From assembly GCA_009746045.1 (NCBI GenBank), contig RPFO01000288.1:1006657-1070656 (forward strand): a stretch of DNA of 64,000 bases, in the 5' to 3' direction. This stretch comes from Mesostigma viride (lineage: Eukaryota > Streptophyta > Mesostigmatophyceae > Mesostigmatales > Mesostigmataceae). Below the pieces are notes generated by a model. It saw nothing but the letters and a program-made list of their open reading frames with translations. It was not told the DNA's origin and ran no database searches. The position numbers were made by a program, and so were the translations under genes. This document shows, one piece after another, positions 31,291 to 43,562 of this stretch (positions within the stretch are counted from its first letter, which is position 1; each line of letters starts with the position of its first letter).

Positions 31291-33278
31291 GTGGCTAAGG
31301 CAAGGAAACAGGGCACGTGCTGCCAGGTGCGCGGCGACGAGTTGAGGGCATGGGCAGGCAAGTCATGGGCAGGAACCCTAATGGACTGCCAGGCTCGCGA
31401 TATCATACAGTGGACAATTGCTGCTGCAACAACGCAAGGCGGACGGGTCAAGCAACAACACAAGGCGGATGCCACCGTACGCTGACTGCGACCGCCCGCA
31501 AGGCGGCTGCTGTGGTTGCACGCGCAGGACTGTCTACGACACCGTGTGAGGCAGCGCGTGGTGGCAGGGGGGACGCTCACGAGCGGAACGTGGCGATATC
31601 CCCACAGAGGACACCTTGCTAGCAATCCGCTCTACAGCGTGGGGGCCCCACGTGGCGATTCGCCCATATGCCACCAAGGAGATGCAGCAGGTACGGGCCA
31701 GGGACCAGGGTGTGGGATGCAGGGGTCCGTGCAGGGCAGAAGGGAAAAAGGGAACATCCAGGTGCCCATCCAGGGGAGTTGACTCGGCTACGCCCTCCCT
31801 TGCCAAGCCAACAGGCTATACATAGTTTCTATAGGGCCAATATGGGGTGAATAGGGGTCGCTGCGTGTGCCGAGATGCCACCGCGATGAGTCCAGGTTGA
31901 CTGATGGTAGAAGCACGGGCGCTTCCATTCCACTGCCTTATGGCTGGGAAGGGCGGATAGCAAGGTATGACAAGCTGCCAGCAGGTATCATGGGAAGGAA
32001 GCGTGTCAAGCGTCCTGCACGACGTACCATGTTGCTTCTCTCCCCGTTGAGAGCCCTTGGATTTCTTCCGTTTGCATCTCCGGCCAGCAGCGTGATCTGC
32101 GCCAGTGGCTGCGGAATCGCAAACAACGCAAATGATGTCTGTCAGAGAGGAGGTCTATCGAAGGAAACTTGCAATGGGCCACGGCACCACACGCGTTGAT
32201 CAACGTCTTGCCATACAAGCCGACGAATTTTCTAGCCAAGGTTAATCTTTGCTCCTTGCGAACACAATCAGCCAAATTGACGCGCAATATCGCGACCAAA
32301 GAAAAAATACTTCTGTACGTCATTACATTTTGCGTGCATGTTAAGCTTTTGCATAGGTAGGTCATAATTGCGTAATTATGGCTGATAGCCAGAAACATGC
32401 CGGCAAAAAATATCAAGAAGTTTGATTGCCACTTAGAAGAGTAACCGAAGATGTTGTTAGCAAACTCACGATATGGAGACGACTTCAGCCATTCTTGCAG
32501 GGAGCGTCCTCCTGCAAGGCCTGCCCATACGTCCCCCATCGTATATACTTTTTCGCCAATGCGCTCGCACCACGGAAGAGCAGCTCCCAGTCCCGCTCAA
32601 GCACAATATTGCTCGGTCGGCAATAACAACTACGCTTCCTAGCCGTGCGCGAAAAATTGGAGATCAGGCGAATAATGCCGAGATAACAATACATGTAAAT
32701 GGCCTGCAGGCTGCAGCAGCCTGAGGCATGCACCGTCTTTGTGCATGTCCGGTGTCCCGCCATGAGTCACAATTAGCCCATCTCGGGGGGGACTGGCAGC
32801 ATTACTGGAGAGGTTCAGCGCGCTTGCGTGGGATATTGCTATTGGACTACGAGTCAGATACTGTATCGAATCTTCTGTCCGACTGGACAGAATTTAACTT
32901 GAACTAGGAATATCGGTGGCCTTGCGATTAGCCTGACGAATCACCGTCTCCGTGCCTTTCTACCGTCCACAGCTGGGGGGGCACACCGTCAGCAGCCCTG
33001 CAGGCGAGCACACGAAGTCAAAACTAGGAAAAAGAGCGTTTTTGGAAGAAATGCCATGGCTGCCGCTGTTTCCTGCCGCTGATTGTTGCTGCCATAGCTA
33101 GCAGGACGGATAAAGATTCGGGATGGGCGCATGTCGGCATTTTCCATGGGAATCTTGAGCAAAGGAAATTAGCTCGCCTGTTATTGCGAGGCTGGTCGAT
33201 TCGGAAGTTTCCAGGCGGGGGTGAACGATGTTGTGACCAGGGTGCAACTCGGGGGCTTTGTCAGCGAATTCTGCCGGG
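31291..33278. other. intergenic, no gene assigned
   Basis: Unique-looking sequence with lower GC from about 32,000. A 177-codon minus-strand frame at 32539-32006 was considered but not accepted. The last 100 bases before 33,279 should contain the PP4c promoter and 5' UTR. No TATA box was recognised. Confidence 0.4.
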
Positions 33279-36200
33279 ATGTCGGACCTAGACAGGCAAA
33301 TTGAGCAGTTGAAGCGATGCGAGCCTTTGAAGGAGTCAGAGGTGAAGGTTTTGTGTCAAAAGGCAATGGAAATTTTTGTAGAAGAGAGCAACGTCCAGAG
33401 GGTTGATGCACCTGTGACGGTGAGTCTTGATTTAGCCTGCTGTCTTTGGCATGGTCAGCTCAGCAAGCAGCGCTGCCGTAAATAAGAACATGCAGGGTGC
33501 TTAAGAAACATTCGTCGCGCGTTTGATGGCCTGCGCTGGCTGCAGATATGCGGTGACATCCATGGCCAGTTCTACGACCTCAAAGAGCTGTTTGAGGTCG
33601 GCGGAGACTGCCCCGAGCGGAACTACCTGTTCATGGGGGATTTCGTGGATCGAGGCTTCTACAGCGTCGAAACCTTTCTGCTGCTGCTGGCGTTGAAGGT
33701 AGGGTTTATGACGTCCCTACCGCCGTATCCCCCATTTTTTTGGTTTCAATTGAGCACTGCCGTTATTTTTAGCTGGCCTCTTTATGCATCTTCTAATCAC
33801 CGCAAGCTGCGGCCGTGCGTCCCCAACGGTTGGCCGGTGGGCTTGTGCCCGCAGGTGCGGTACCCGGACCGGATATCCCTCATCCGGGGCAACCACGAGA
33901 GCCGGCAGATCACGCAGGTGGGGATATGAGAAGATATATGAGAAGAACCGGGGGGGGGGGATATGAGAAGAGCCGTTATGTGGATTCCGCAGGTGAGATG
34001 GGAGGGGGGGGGGAATGAGAAGAGCCGTAGACCATGCAGGTGAGGGTGGCGGGGAAGGAGGGCCGTCCGGTATGATCCTCAGCGTGGACGCCCGCTGCTC
34101 GCAGGCTCACGGTCGCGGTTCGCTCTCTTGATGCCTGGGCACGCTGGATGCCCTCTTGATGCCTGCGTCCGGGCCAGCCGACCCCCTGTACGAGGGGCGG
34201 CACTTGAAGCCTAGGCACGCTTGATGCCCGCTGTTGCCCTTGTGGTCATATGCTCGCCCCCTGGCCTGCCTGCTGCCTGCTCTCACACTGCTGCTGCCTG
34301 CTGGCTGCTGTCACAGGGCTCCTGCCTGCTGTCACACCGCTGCTGCCTGCTGTCACACGGCTGCTGCCTGCTGCCTGCTGTCACACGGCTGCTGGCTGTT
34401 CCACACCTTTAGGCAGCATGTTTGATGGTGCACGGCGTGAGGAACCACGGCACTGTTGGCCCTGGTGTGTCACCACTGAATGTGTTGGAGGAGGGGGGGG
34501 GGAGGACAAGCACCCGTGCTGTTTGCTTTGGATTGCGTCGCGGCTAGCACCGGTGGGAGTTGTCACCTCCCACTCCGGTGTGCAAGGCAGGCCGGCACCC
34601 TGCGCGGGCACCTGCCAGGGTCGCCAGCCTTTGCAGCGAGACTGCTGTGCAGTTGCTTGTCTGCCTGCCACCTTCTGTCCCCATATCCCGTGATGAGCCG
34701 GTCCGTGCGTGGGGCTGCGTGCCGATATTCATCGTGGTTGCCACAACAGGGAGGGGTGGGGCGTGGGGAGACGAGAGGATGGGAGAATGGGTTGGGAGGT
34801 GTGACGAAAACATCGTGCACGAGGGAGGTTGCTTGGCTATCTGGCCCTGGCGGTGGGATGGCAGGGGCATGATCCCCTTCTACCCTCCACTCCTCTCCCC
34901 CTGCCGCTCCCTCCTTCCCCCTTGCTATTGCCTGTGTCAGCCCGCGATCTAGCGCGCGATGTAGCCCGCGATCTAGCCGATTATCTAGCCCAGGATCTAG
35001 CCCATATATAGCCCATGATGTAGCCCAGGATCTAGCCCGTGTGCCCGCCCTTTACCTAGCCCATGGTCTAGCCCATGTGGCTCCCTTCCCTCCCAACCCC
35101 CTGCACAAATTCTTCCTTGGAAATCCTTCCCTCCCACCCCCCTTGCACTCATAGCCAGGGCGGGGAACCCCTATTTTGCACGACCATGTACCTCACATCT
35201 GTGCGAGGGCGGCCCCCCTCGGTGTGCACCCCTCTGCCCTCATGTGCCGGCTGGTTCGGCCCCCTTTCTGTGTGCGTCTGTGCCTCCCCTGCGTGCCCCC
35301 TCTGCTTGCGCCCTTGTTTGTTGGCCCCCTTTGTGTGCGCAGGTGTACGGCTTCTACGACGAGTGCCTGCGCAAGTACGGCTCCGTCAACGTGTGGCGCT
35401 ACTGCACCGACATATTTGATTACTTGAGGTGGGTGTGCGCTACTGCACCGACATATTTGATCACTTGAGGTGGGTGTGCGCTGCTGCACCGACGAATTTG
35501 ATTACTTGAGGTGGGTTGCGTGACCGACATGTGGGACGACTGCAGGTGGGCGGGTATTGAGCGATCTCTGGTGGGTGGGCGCGCATGTATGATTGGTTAC
35601 ACCGGCTGGTCGGCCTCGGCGGGTTGTCTTGTTCAGCTGGGTGTGGTGCGGTGAGGCAAGGGAGCGGTGGGTGTGGGACGAGAGGGTGGATGGGTGCGTG
35701 AGTGCCAGCGTGGCTAGGGTGGATGGGTGGCTAGGGTGCATGGGCGGCAGGGGCCGCATGTGACAGCTGATAGAAGCCGGCAATCTTCTGTGTGTGAGCC
35801 CGATCTGCTGTGTGTACGCGCTGTGCATGCATAGTGTGCGCGCTGTGTGGAGGGTGGGGACAAGGGGAAGGTGACGGGGGGGATGCGAGGGAGTGAAGGG
35901 GGTGAGTAAGCGGGAGAGGGAGAGTAAGCGGGTAAGGTTTCCACGCGTGTGTGCTGGCATTTCGTACCTTTGCATCACACAGCCGATGCCGCCACCCAGT
36001 GTTTGATAGCGTTTGGTAGCATTCGGTTGCATGAGATTGTGACCGCTCGCCAGTACATGGATAGTTCTAGCGGGCGATGCTCACACACACGCACACACGC
36101 GCGCGCGCACACACACACACACACTGGTGGTGGTGGTATGCCCTTCTCCTGCACAAGCCCCCCCCCCCCCCCCCCCCCCGAACCCTCCCCCCCTCTTTCC

Positions 36201-39200
36201 TCCCACCTCCCCCCTGCTGCGCTGACAGCCTATCATTGTGGCATGTGCGTGACCACCCCTCGCCCCTCACCCCACAGCCTATCCGCACTCATCGACGGCC
36301 GCATTTTCTGCGTGCACGGGGGGCTGTCGCCATCGATCAACACGCTCGACCAGGCAGGTGGCGCGCGCACAGTCGACCGTGTTCCGCACCATACATTGTG
36401 AATATTTGTCCGTCTAGGCGGACAACAGCGACGCAGTACGGCCAGATGTTCGTGGACAACAGCGACGCAGCACGGCCAGATGTTCGTGGACAACAGCAAC
36501 GCAGTACGGCCAGGGCGCACTGCAGGCCGAGGGTTGATGAGGCACAGCCCACGTGTCGCAGTTGGTCGTCATGGCGTCATCATGGCGTCATCAGGGCCGT
36601 CGTAATGTGCTGCCCACACTGCCACGTGGCCACCTGTCACACACGTGGACATGCACGCACACACACATGCACGCACATGAACACACACATGCACTCACAT
36701 GACCCCACCCCACCCCACCCCCAAATCCGCATCATTGACCGCTCGCAGCACGCCTGGCCGCTCCTCACCTGCTACCCATGCGCCCACATCTTCCCCCCCC
36801 CCCCCCCCCCACCAGATCCGCATCATCGACCGCAAGCAGGAGGTGCCCCACGACGGCTCCATGTGCGACCTGTTGTGGAGCGACCCGGAGGACATTGACG
36901 GCTGGCACCTGTCACCGCGTGGCGCAGGGTACCTGTTCGGCGGCGACGTCGTGCAGGTGTGTGGCAGCTGGCACGCGGTCTTCCCTCCCGGCCCCCCGGC
37001 TAGTGTTGTATTCAACGAAGCCCCCCCCTCCCCCTCCTAGCCTCGCTGGCCTGATGTATGCCCACCCCCCTGCTGTTTTTTTTTTTTCCCCTCTTTTTTG
37101 AAGCCCCATCTGATTTGATAATCAATCCACGAGGGAGGCAGGCGGTCCCAGGGTGCTGGCGTCCCAGGTGCGTTGCTGCCAGGGGCGTTGCGGTGACGCA
37201 CGTTTCCGCGGCTATTCCGGGCGTCGAGTCTATCAAACCCTATTCGATCTATCCCTCGTGAGGAGCACGCATGCCCCATCGGGTCGTCCCATGCCTCGTG
37301 GCATGCCCTCATACAGTGAGCAGGGCAGTATGCCATGCATGTGGGGTTTAATGGGCGTGGCTACAACCCTGCCTCACGGCCCCTCCCCTTGGGCCCCCCT
37401 TGCACAATCCCCCCCTTTGCCCCACCCACCCACCCCTTGCATGATTACCTCCCGTATGACCGCAGGCGTTCAACGCGGCCAACAAAGTGGACGTGATCGC
37501 GCGCGCCCACCAGCTGGTGATGGAGGGGTACAAGTGGATGTTTGGCCAGCAGCTCGTCACCGTTTGGTCTGCGCCAAACTACTGCTACCGGTGAGTGCAT
37601 GGCCGCCGCCTGGCAGGGCAGATGATGCAAACGCACGTGCACGCCGCGGGTGTAGGCATAGCTGGAGCGCGGGGGGCTGCGGGTGCCGCTGTGCGAATGG
37701 AAAGGGTGGGCGAGTGAATGGGGTTGCAGAGGGGCTTGGGGGCCTCATGGGGTGGGGAAGGGGATGAAGGGGGGGCTCATTGACGAGGGGAGGGGGTGAA
37801 GGGGCCATCATAGGTGTTCAAATCATGCGCTGCCGCCGCGAGAAGATCTTATCATGTGCTCTCCACTGCACGATGTTCCTATAATTAGCTCGCCACCTCG
37901 ATGAGACGGCGCATGCCTGGGTTGCCAGCAGGAATGTTTCTCGGTGCCCTGCGCGCTGCCATGCATGCGTCGCTGTCATGCATGCGCCGTGGTCATGCAT
38001 GTCTGGGCCCCCCGTGTGCGGCTTCCCCCTGAGGACAGCTGCCCCAGGTGGGGTCCCTTGTGCGGTTTGTCTGCGCTGCCGTCTCGCCGTGCGGCCCCCA
38101 TCCACGCGACCCAAACCCCTGGTTCGTCGTGTTGGCGCTATCCTTGATTGCATGGCGTGCGCCACTGACGCGTCACCCCTTATTGGGCGGTGCGCCCACC
38201 GTCGCCCTCTGTGTGCTGCTGCGCTGGCGTACATGTGTTGATGCGCTGGCGTGCGTGCATGGCGTGCATCACCTGTGCGCGCGTGGTGGCGCGCGCCAGC
38301 TGCGGGAACGTGGCGGCCATCCTCGAGCTAGACGAAAACCTCAAGACAAACTTCAAGGTCTTCGAGGCTGCGCCGCAGGTGAGGGGAGGGGGGAGAAGGG
38401 GTGGTCCTTGAAGGGCTTTTGGTGGTGCACGCGTTGAGGGGTGGTTGGTGGCATATGACAGGTGAGGGGTGGTTGGTGGTGAGGGGGGATGCTAGCTGTG
38501 CTCTTTGACAGGTACCCCAGCGCCTGCATTCCCCGGTGGGTGGAGCGGGTGGCCTGGGGATGCCTCTGTTGGAGGCTGGCAGTTGTGACGCGCTTGTTCG
38601 GTTGGTTGTTGGGGGAGTTTAATGGGGAGTATGTCCTTCGCCACATTGAGCATCTGCCTTACCACTCGGGTCTGTGCCACGTCATGCCGTCTCGGCCGCC
38701 GCGCGTCGACTGGCGTTGACACGTGCTCCATATGCAGGCCTTGCGACATCCAACACTGGCCAAGCGATGTGGCAGCAACACTCACACGGATTCGCCAGAG
38801 AATATTTGTTCCCAACGTTCTTTTGGACGAATAGCAACCTCGCTCCGGCGTTCTTTTGGACGAATAGCAACCTCGCTCTGATGTTCTTTTAGACGAATAG
38901 GAACCTCGCTCCACACACTGACCCACTGATGCGTGCTGTCCTCCTGTGCTTGTGTCGTTGGTTGGATGGCTTGCCTGTGTGCGGCGTGCAATGACCTGGC
39001 GCGCGGTGACCTGGCGAAACATGACCTGGCGCTCGTGTGCGCAGGAGTCGCGAGGCATACCCGCCAAGAAAGCCGCGCCGGTGAGTCCCCACATGCCCCC
39101 CTTCCCATGCGCCATGGGGTTGGAGTCCACCTGTATTGTCCCACCTAACAGCACAGTGGCCGCGCATGGGTGCAAGGGTGGCGGGGGTGGTGTGTGCGGG

Positions 39201-39962
39201 CCGTTGTGAGGTGCATGCGTCGGTGGCGGCCCCCTTTGACCAGGCGCCGCACATGCGCAGAGCCCCACACATGGTCTGTGGCCCTCACATGTGCTAATGG
39301 CGGGGGGTGTATGTGTGATGGGGGGTGGGCGACAGGGCGGGCGGCTGGGTGGGTGGGCAGGCGGTCGGGAGGCAGTGGGCCAGCGGGCGGATGCGCGTCA
39401 AAGGCCGCGGCACAAGTGGCACATGCCTTCCTCTCCTGCTATATCTTACTGCTAGCCTATTTGCCACCTGACAGGCCTCCCTACTTTTCCTATAACATCC
39501 TATTTATAGCAAGCATGAATATGTTACAAGTTTATTTATAGCGAGCATTTCCTGGCATGTCCCCCGGTGGCCGTGTTTGTGCTAGTCACTATACTCAGTT
39601 GCCCATGGTCACTGTACTCGCTTGCCTGTGGTCACTGTACTCACTTGCCCGTGGTCGCCATACTCACTTGCCCGCGGTCCTTTTGCTCACTCGCCCATGG
39701 TCACTGTACTTGCTTGCCCATGGTCACTGTACTTGCTTGCCCATGGTCACTGTTCTTGCTTGCCCATGGTCGCTGTACTCATTTGCCCATGGTCGCTGTA
39801 CTTGCCCGCGGTTGCTGTACTCACTTGCCCATGGTCACTGTACTCACTTGCCCGCAGTCACTGTACTCACTTGCCCGCAGTCACTGTACTCACTTGCCCG
39901 TGGTCACTGTGGCGACGGACTTGCGCCCATCTTCAATCGTGTTGCAGGATTATTTCTTGTAG
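33279..39962 (+). CDS. PP4C: protein phosphatase 4 catalytic subunit (10 exons, 304 aa)
   Basis: Ser/Thr protein phosphatase of the PP2A-like family. Exons: 33279-33419, 33546-33698, 33855-33917, 35343-35428, 36278-36353, 36816-36956, 37466-37590, 38300-38378, 39045-39080 and 39948-39962, giving 304 residues (human PP4c has 307). N-terminal [13 protein letters not shown] and [11 protein letters not shown] are PP4-specific rather than PP2A. All metal ligands are present: Asp51 and His53 (GDIHGQ), Asp79 (GDFVDRG), Asn111 (RGNHES), His161 (HGG) and His235. The end is DYFL, the PP2A-family carboxymethylation tail, encoded alone on a 15-base last exon. Introns are GT-AG except intron 5, whose donor reads CAG|GCAGGT (GC-AG). 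No frame break was found. PP4 is a conserved nuclear/centrosomal phosphatase acting with R2/R3 subunits in DNA repair and signalling. The gene is almost certainly functional. Confidence 0.95.
34250..35080. repeat. short tandem repeats in PP4c intron 3
   Basis: 34,25x-34,40x holds CTGCTGCCTGCTGTCACAC-type units. 34,940-35,075 holds a ~17-base unit built on GATCTAGCCCATGAT. Both lie in the 1,425-base third intron. Confidence 0.6.
35390..35516 (+). repeat. triplicated exon-4 end with splice donor (41-bp unit)
   Basis: The last ~34 bases of exon 4 plus the GAG|GTGGG donor are repeated twice more downstream. TACTTGAG|GT occurs at 35421-35430, a near copy at 35462, and again at 35503, each 41 bases apart. 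Only the first donor keeps the PP4c frame; use of the second or third would shift it. Confidence 0.85.
36417..36512. repeat. ~35-bp tandem repeat in PP4c intron 5
   Basis: Three units built on GGACAACAGCGACGCAGTAC and GGCCAGATGTTCGT, in the GC-AG intron 5. A CA-rich tract and poly-C runs lie in introns 4 and 5 (about 36,078-36,180, and 36,793-36,810 next to the exon-6 acceptor). Confidence 0.75.
38814..38898. repeat. 32-bp tandem repeat in PP4c intron 8, ~3 copies
   Basis: Unit GTTCTTTTGGACGAATAGCA plus ACCTCGCTC. Confidence 0.75.
39598..39914. repeat. 23-bp minisatellite in last intron of PP4c, 14 copies
   Basis: Unit ACTTGCCCATGGTCACTGTA plus CTC, ending 33 bases before the 15-base last exon. 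Because 23 is not a multiple of three, it is open in several frames with different repeat peptides. None is taken as coding. Confidence 0.9.
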
Positions 39963-41830
39963 GAGGCTGCGTGGCGCGCCGCTGGCATCATCGCATGGGG
40001 TGCCGACGCCACCGCGCATGGGCAGGGCCTGCAAGCTCTCCACCTGTCCTGCTGCCCGGTGTGGCACCCCCCCTGCAGGTTGCCATTCCCCAACTTAGGC
40101 GGGGGGGGTGTACCGGCGGATGCGGGCGGCGCATGGATGAGGGTGCTCGCATGCATGCGTGGCGCGGGGCATGGCTGGGTACCTCACGGTAAACTGTTTT
40201 GGCCCGCCGCATGGCGTGTGCGATCGCACCTGGCGGTCGACATGCAGAACCATGTATCACATACTGCCGGTCGCGGGCGGCGCTGTGCCATTGTGCCCGC
40301 ACATGGCCAGCACGTGAGCACGCCTGCACATGGCATCAATACACCTCTCCCACGCATGCGCCCCCGTCGGCCCCCTGTGCCGAACGGCTGCCTCTCAACT
40401 GGGCTTCTCCCCCCCCCGTGCACAATGCAGTCCGGTACCGTGCTGCTGTCGAACCACGCAGGGAGGTGCGCTGCGTGATGACCTGCTGCTGGCCGACATT
40501 TCCGGTCCGGGTGTCTTGGATGACCATCCATTGTATCACATGGTTGCGTCATAGTTTATCGTTGTTTTTACCTTATTTCTGGCGCGTGGTGGCCTGGGCA
40601 GACGCCAGCGCTCGCACGTTGCTGCCGTGCCAAGGGAGCAGGGGGAGCGGAGGGAGGAATGGGCCGCCTGGGATGGTGGCCTGTTCGGGGACACGGGTCC
40701 CGTCATCACAGGGAGGTCTCCTGCTCCCGCTGTGCCCTGTTGGGATGGAAGCCGCAGCCCCCAGGTGTCTCGTGTGACCTGCCGGCTTTGCCCAGGGAGT
40801 TGACGGCACAGAGCGGTGCCCCACGCTGGTGGCATGGTGCTCGGCTTGTTGGGGAGATGGGACCTTGCCGCATGAACAAGCCACCGTAGGAAATGCGGAC
40901 ACATGAAAGGTCTGAGCTGTCGGGGCCGAGAGGCTGGGTGGCTGCCGGGTAGGGAGGGTGGGACTGCAAGGCACCGTTTGTGGCACTCAGCCACGAGACG
41001 CTCGTCAGACTTGGGAGCGTGCTTCTTTAGAGATGGGACTGCGAGGTTAGCATGCAGGAAACAACCGTGATGATGGTGTCAGGGGCATGGTGAACTCTCA
41101 GACCAAATGCGAAGGTGACTCGTAAAAAGAAGTGGCAGCGCGACTGCCACCCGCAGCCTGCAGCAACACGCGCTTGGCGCGTGCTGTCCGCTACAGTCGG
41201 CTGATTGAATCGGAGACTTGTGCTGAACAGTTGGAGACGTTGGCTGAACGCACTGGAGCTGCTGCTGGCGCTGGGGGACTGATCCAGCTGCTGTGCGTGC
41301 CCAGGGCGATCGATATAGCTGTTAGAAACAGGGTTGATGGGATGCTTATCATATCGATCTTCGCGATGTCAAGCCTGTACCGATCTTTTTATGGATATGT
41401 TATTTCTTGGAACTAAGTAGAGCTTTGGCTAGAATGCATAAGATTGTAAAGCCTTTTTTGCGTCTGACTTGTGATTGATGTCCTGACCTGGCATCTGCCC
41501 AAAAGTGTCGATATACTGGCATATGACTGCCTCATCTCAAGTACTTGCATATGAATGCACAAGGGCATCTAAAGGAGCACTAGCTACGTCATCAAATAAG
41601 CCCATACCGTCGTCGTGATGGTTAGGATGGTAGTTGGCATTCGGCAGCGCTAGGCAACCATTCATGTCTTGCATGCACCACAATTGCATCTCGTTTGGGT
41701 GAATGTCACTTGGTGGCGGTGCCGCGGGTGACCAAATTCGGTAGACATAGTGCTTCAGGCCGAGGCACCGGCCCACAACCCCGTAACAGGGGCTAGATAG
41801 ACATCCATCCCATTATATTTTTAAATATTA
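39963..41830. other. downstream of PP4c, no gene recognised
   Basis: The first TGTAA (green-algal poly(A) signal) after the PP4c stop is at 41,445-41,449, so part of this stretch could be a long 3' UTR. A 94-codon plus frame at 41132-41416 shows no known domain. Confidence 0.35.
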
Positions 41831-42113
41831 TATTTACTTACATCAGGGTGAAGGCACCCAATTTAACATACCTCATCGGGTACTCCGTGGCATGCGCCTT
41901 CAGTGCATGTCCACGCACTAACTTACTTACTACAATATACTTACTACATACTACATACAACAGAAATAAAGCCAACGCTAACAAGAGATACCACGACAAA
42001 ATAACTACAGGCCGGCATGGGACACTCCACACCGTGTAACAAAGTAAAACAGCCTAATAACCGTGCTGCGCCGCAAAGTCAGCCCACGTGCGGCGGAGCA
42101 AGAGGTCAGCCAT

Positions 42114-43562
42114 TAATTAATTAATTAATAGACACGTGACTGCGTCACGTGAGCATAAGTCCTCAGTGGGAGGGGAACATGGGATGGAATGGATGGTATA
42201 AGCTATCTAGGTCCTAGTTACAGGGGTGTGGGCACCGCGGCCCGAATCGCTATGAATGCCATACTTGGTCACACGCGGAGCCCCCACAGGCTTGGGGGTG
42301 GTCTCCTTCATCACTACTTGCCATCTATCCTTGCGCACCATCTGCCTCCATATTACAGACAAACCAGGAGGCTGCCCGGGGGTGAGCCCGTCACGTCTAG
42401 TGTAGCACATGTCCATGCCGAGTCTATCACGAAAAGTCCACGGGTGGCGGCCCTGCCGCGCGCGGCCGGGGGCACGCCAGGTGAGGACATATCGCCCAGG
42501 CTGGGCGGGCTTGGTGCCAGCTAGTCTATCTGATGTATCTACCTGATCTGTGCGGGCCAGGTGCCCGGCTAGGCCCAGGCGCCTGTGCCTAATAATGTGG
42601 GAAACATAGGGCAAATCAGCGTACAAATCCTCATTACTAATGTGCAAACCAAAGGGGATGTTAAGGGCCTTGCGCAGCATCTTGGTGACGGCGCCGTCGA
42701 GTCGTTGCTCCAGCTCCTGCATCAGTGTCCACGTCTCGGCGCCGTAGGTCAGGATCGTCAGAATGACGACCTTGAAGAGGTCACGCTTGACGATCCGGGG
42801 TAGGGCGGGGTTGCTCCACCAGCGGCGGTGGTCATGGAGGTGCGCCCACGCCATGCCGATCCGTGTCGTCATGTCGTCCTCGCAGTCAGGAAGCCAACTG
42901 CCGAGCAGCTTGAAGCGGCCTGAAGTAGGGTAGTTGACCTCGGCATCGTCTAAGAGGCGGAGTGTGGGTGGGGGCCCTGCCATGCCGAGGGCCAGGGCCT
43001 CCGTTTTGGGGCTGATTTCTAGACCAACCGCCCGAGCCTCGAGCGCCAGGCAGTCCAGCCAAAGTTGGGCAGACTCCGGCTTCTCGATGAGCGTGATGTC
43101 GTCGGCATAAATGAGGTCAGCTAGTAAATTCTGCTTGTTAGTCGGCCCCCCTTCCCCAAGCTCGTTCGTGATCGCTAGGCCAGGGGCACGGCCTGCAATG
43201 CTAGCAAAGCGAGCACGTGCCTGGCGCATAACATAATCCCCTACAATAATAAACAGGTACGGCGACAGGACGCAACCCTGCCAGACGCCGGTCTGCAGTG
43301 GGCAGGGCGGGGTTATGCCGTGCTGAGTGCGCACCGAAGTGGTGGACCCCTCATACAGCGTGCGGATGACGGTAATCAGGGGAGTGGGGACGCGAGCGCG
43401 AGCAAGTACAGCCCATAGAGCGTCCCAGAGGACAGAATCAAAAGCCTTGATGAAGTCGACGAAGATCAGGATGGCGGGAAACTCACCAGGTTGCAGGAGA
43501 GCGATTTCCTCGAAGAGGCGACGCGCGACGAAGATGGCCATGACGGTGTTGCGCCCAGGACG
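42114..43562 (-). mobile_element. LINE-A: 5'-truncated reverse-transcriptase LINE with target-site duplication
   Basis: Flanked by the exact 12-base direct repeat GAGGTCAGCCAT at 42102-42113 and 43563-43574. Reads leftwards and begins inside the conserved RT motif RPGRNT, so it is 5'-truncated. It has an open RT body, a ~75-base 3' UTR with the hairpin CACGTGAC (42133-42140) / GTCACGTG (42144-42151), and a (TTAA)n tail at 42,114-42,130. Its insertion splits the last codons of LINE-B. Confidence 0.85.

Noticed and set aside
28405-31625. Several very long open frames (up to ~1,040 codons) on both strands
   Set aside because: All follow from a stop-free 39-bp minisatellite whose period is a multiple of three; overlapping frames encode equally repetitive peptides and none has a domain or non-repeat core.
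32006-32539. A 177-codon minus-strand frame with a hydrophobic middle, divergent from PP4c
   Set aside because: A good GTGAGT donor lies inside it, the second half is basic and unlike protein, and no family is recognisable; at most its first part could be an exon.
39557-40192. Three overlapping frames rich in repeated LACPWSLYS-type peptides
   Set aside because: They run through the 23-bp minisatellite in the last PP4c intron and simply reflect it in different frames.
41132-41416. A 94-codon plus-strand frame downstream of PP4c
   Set aside because: No domain, no clear promoter or splice context; the nearest TGTAA follows it, so it may be part of a long PP4c 3' UTR.
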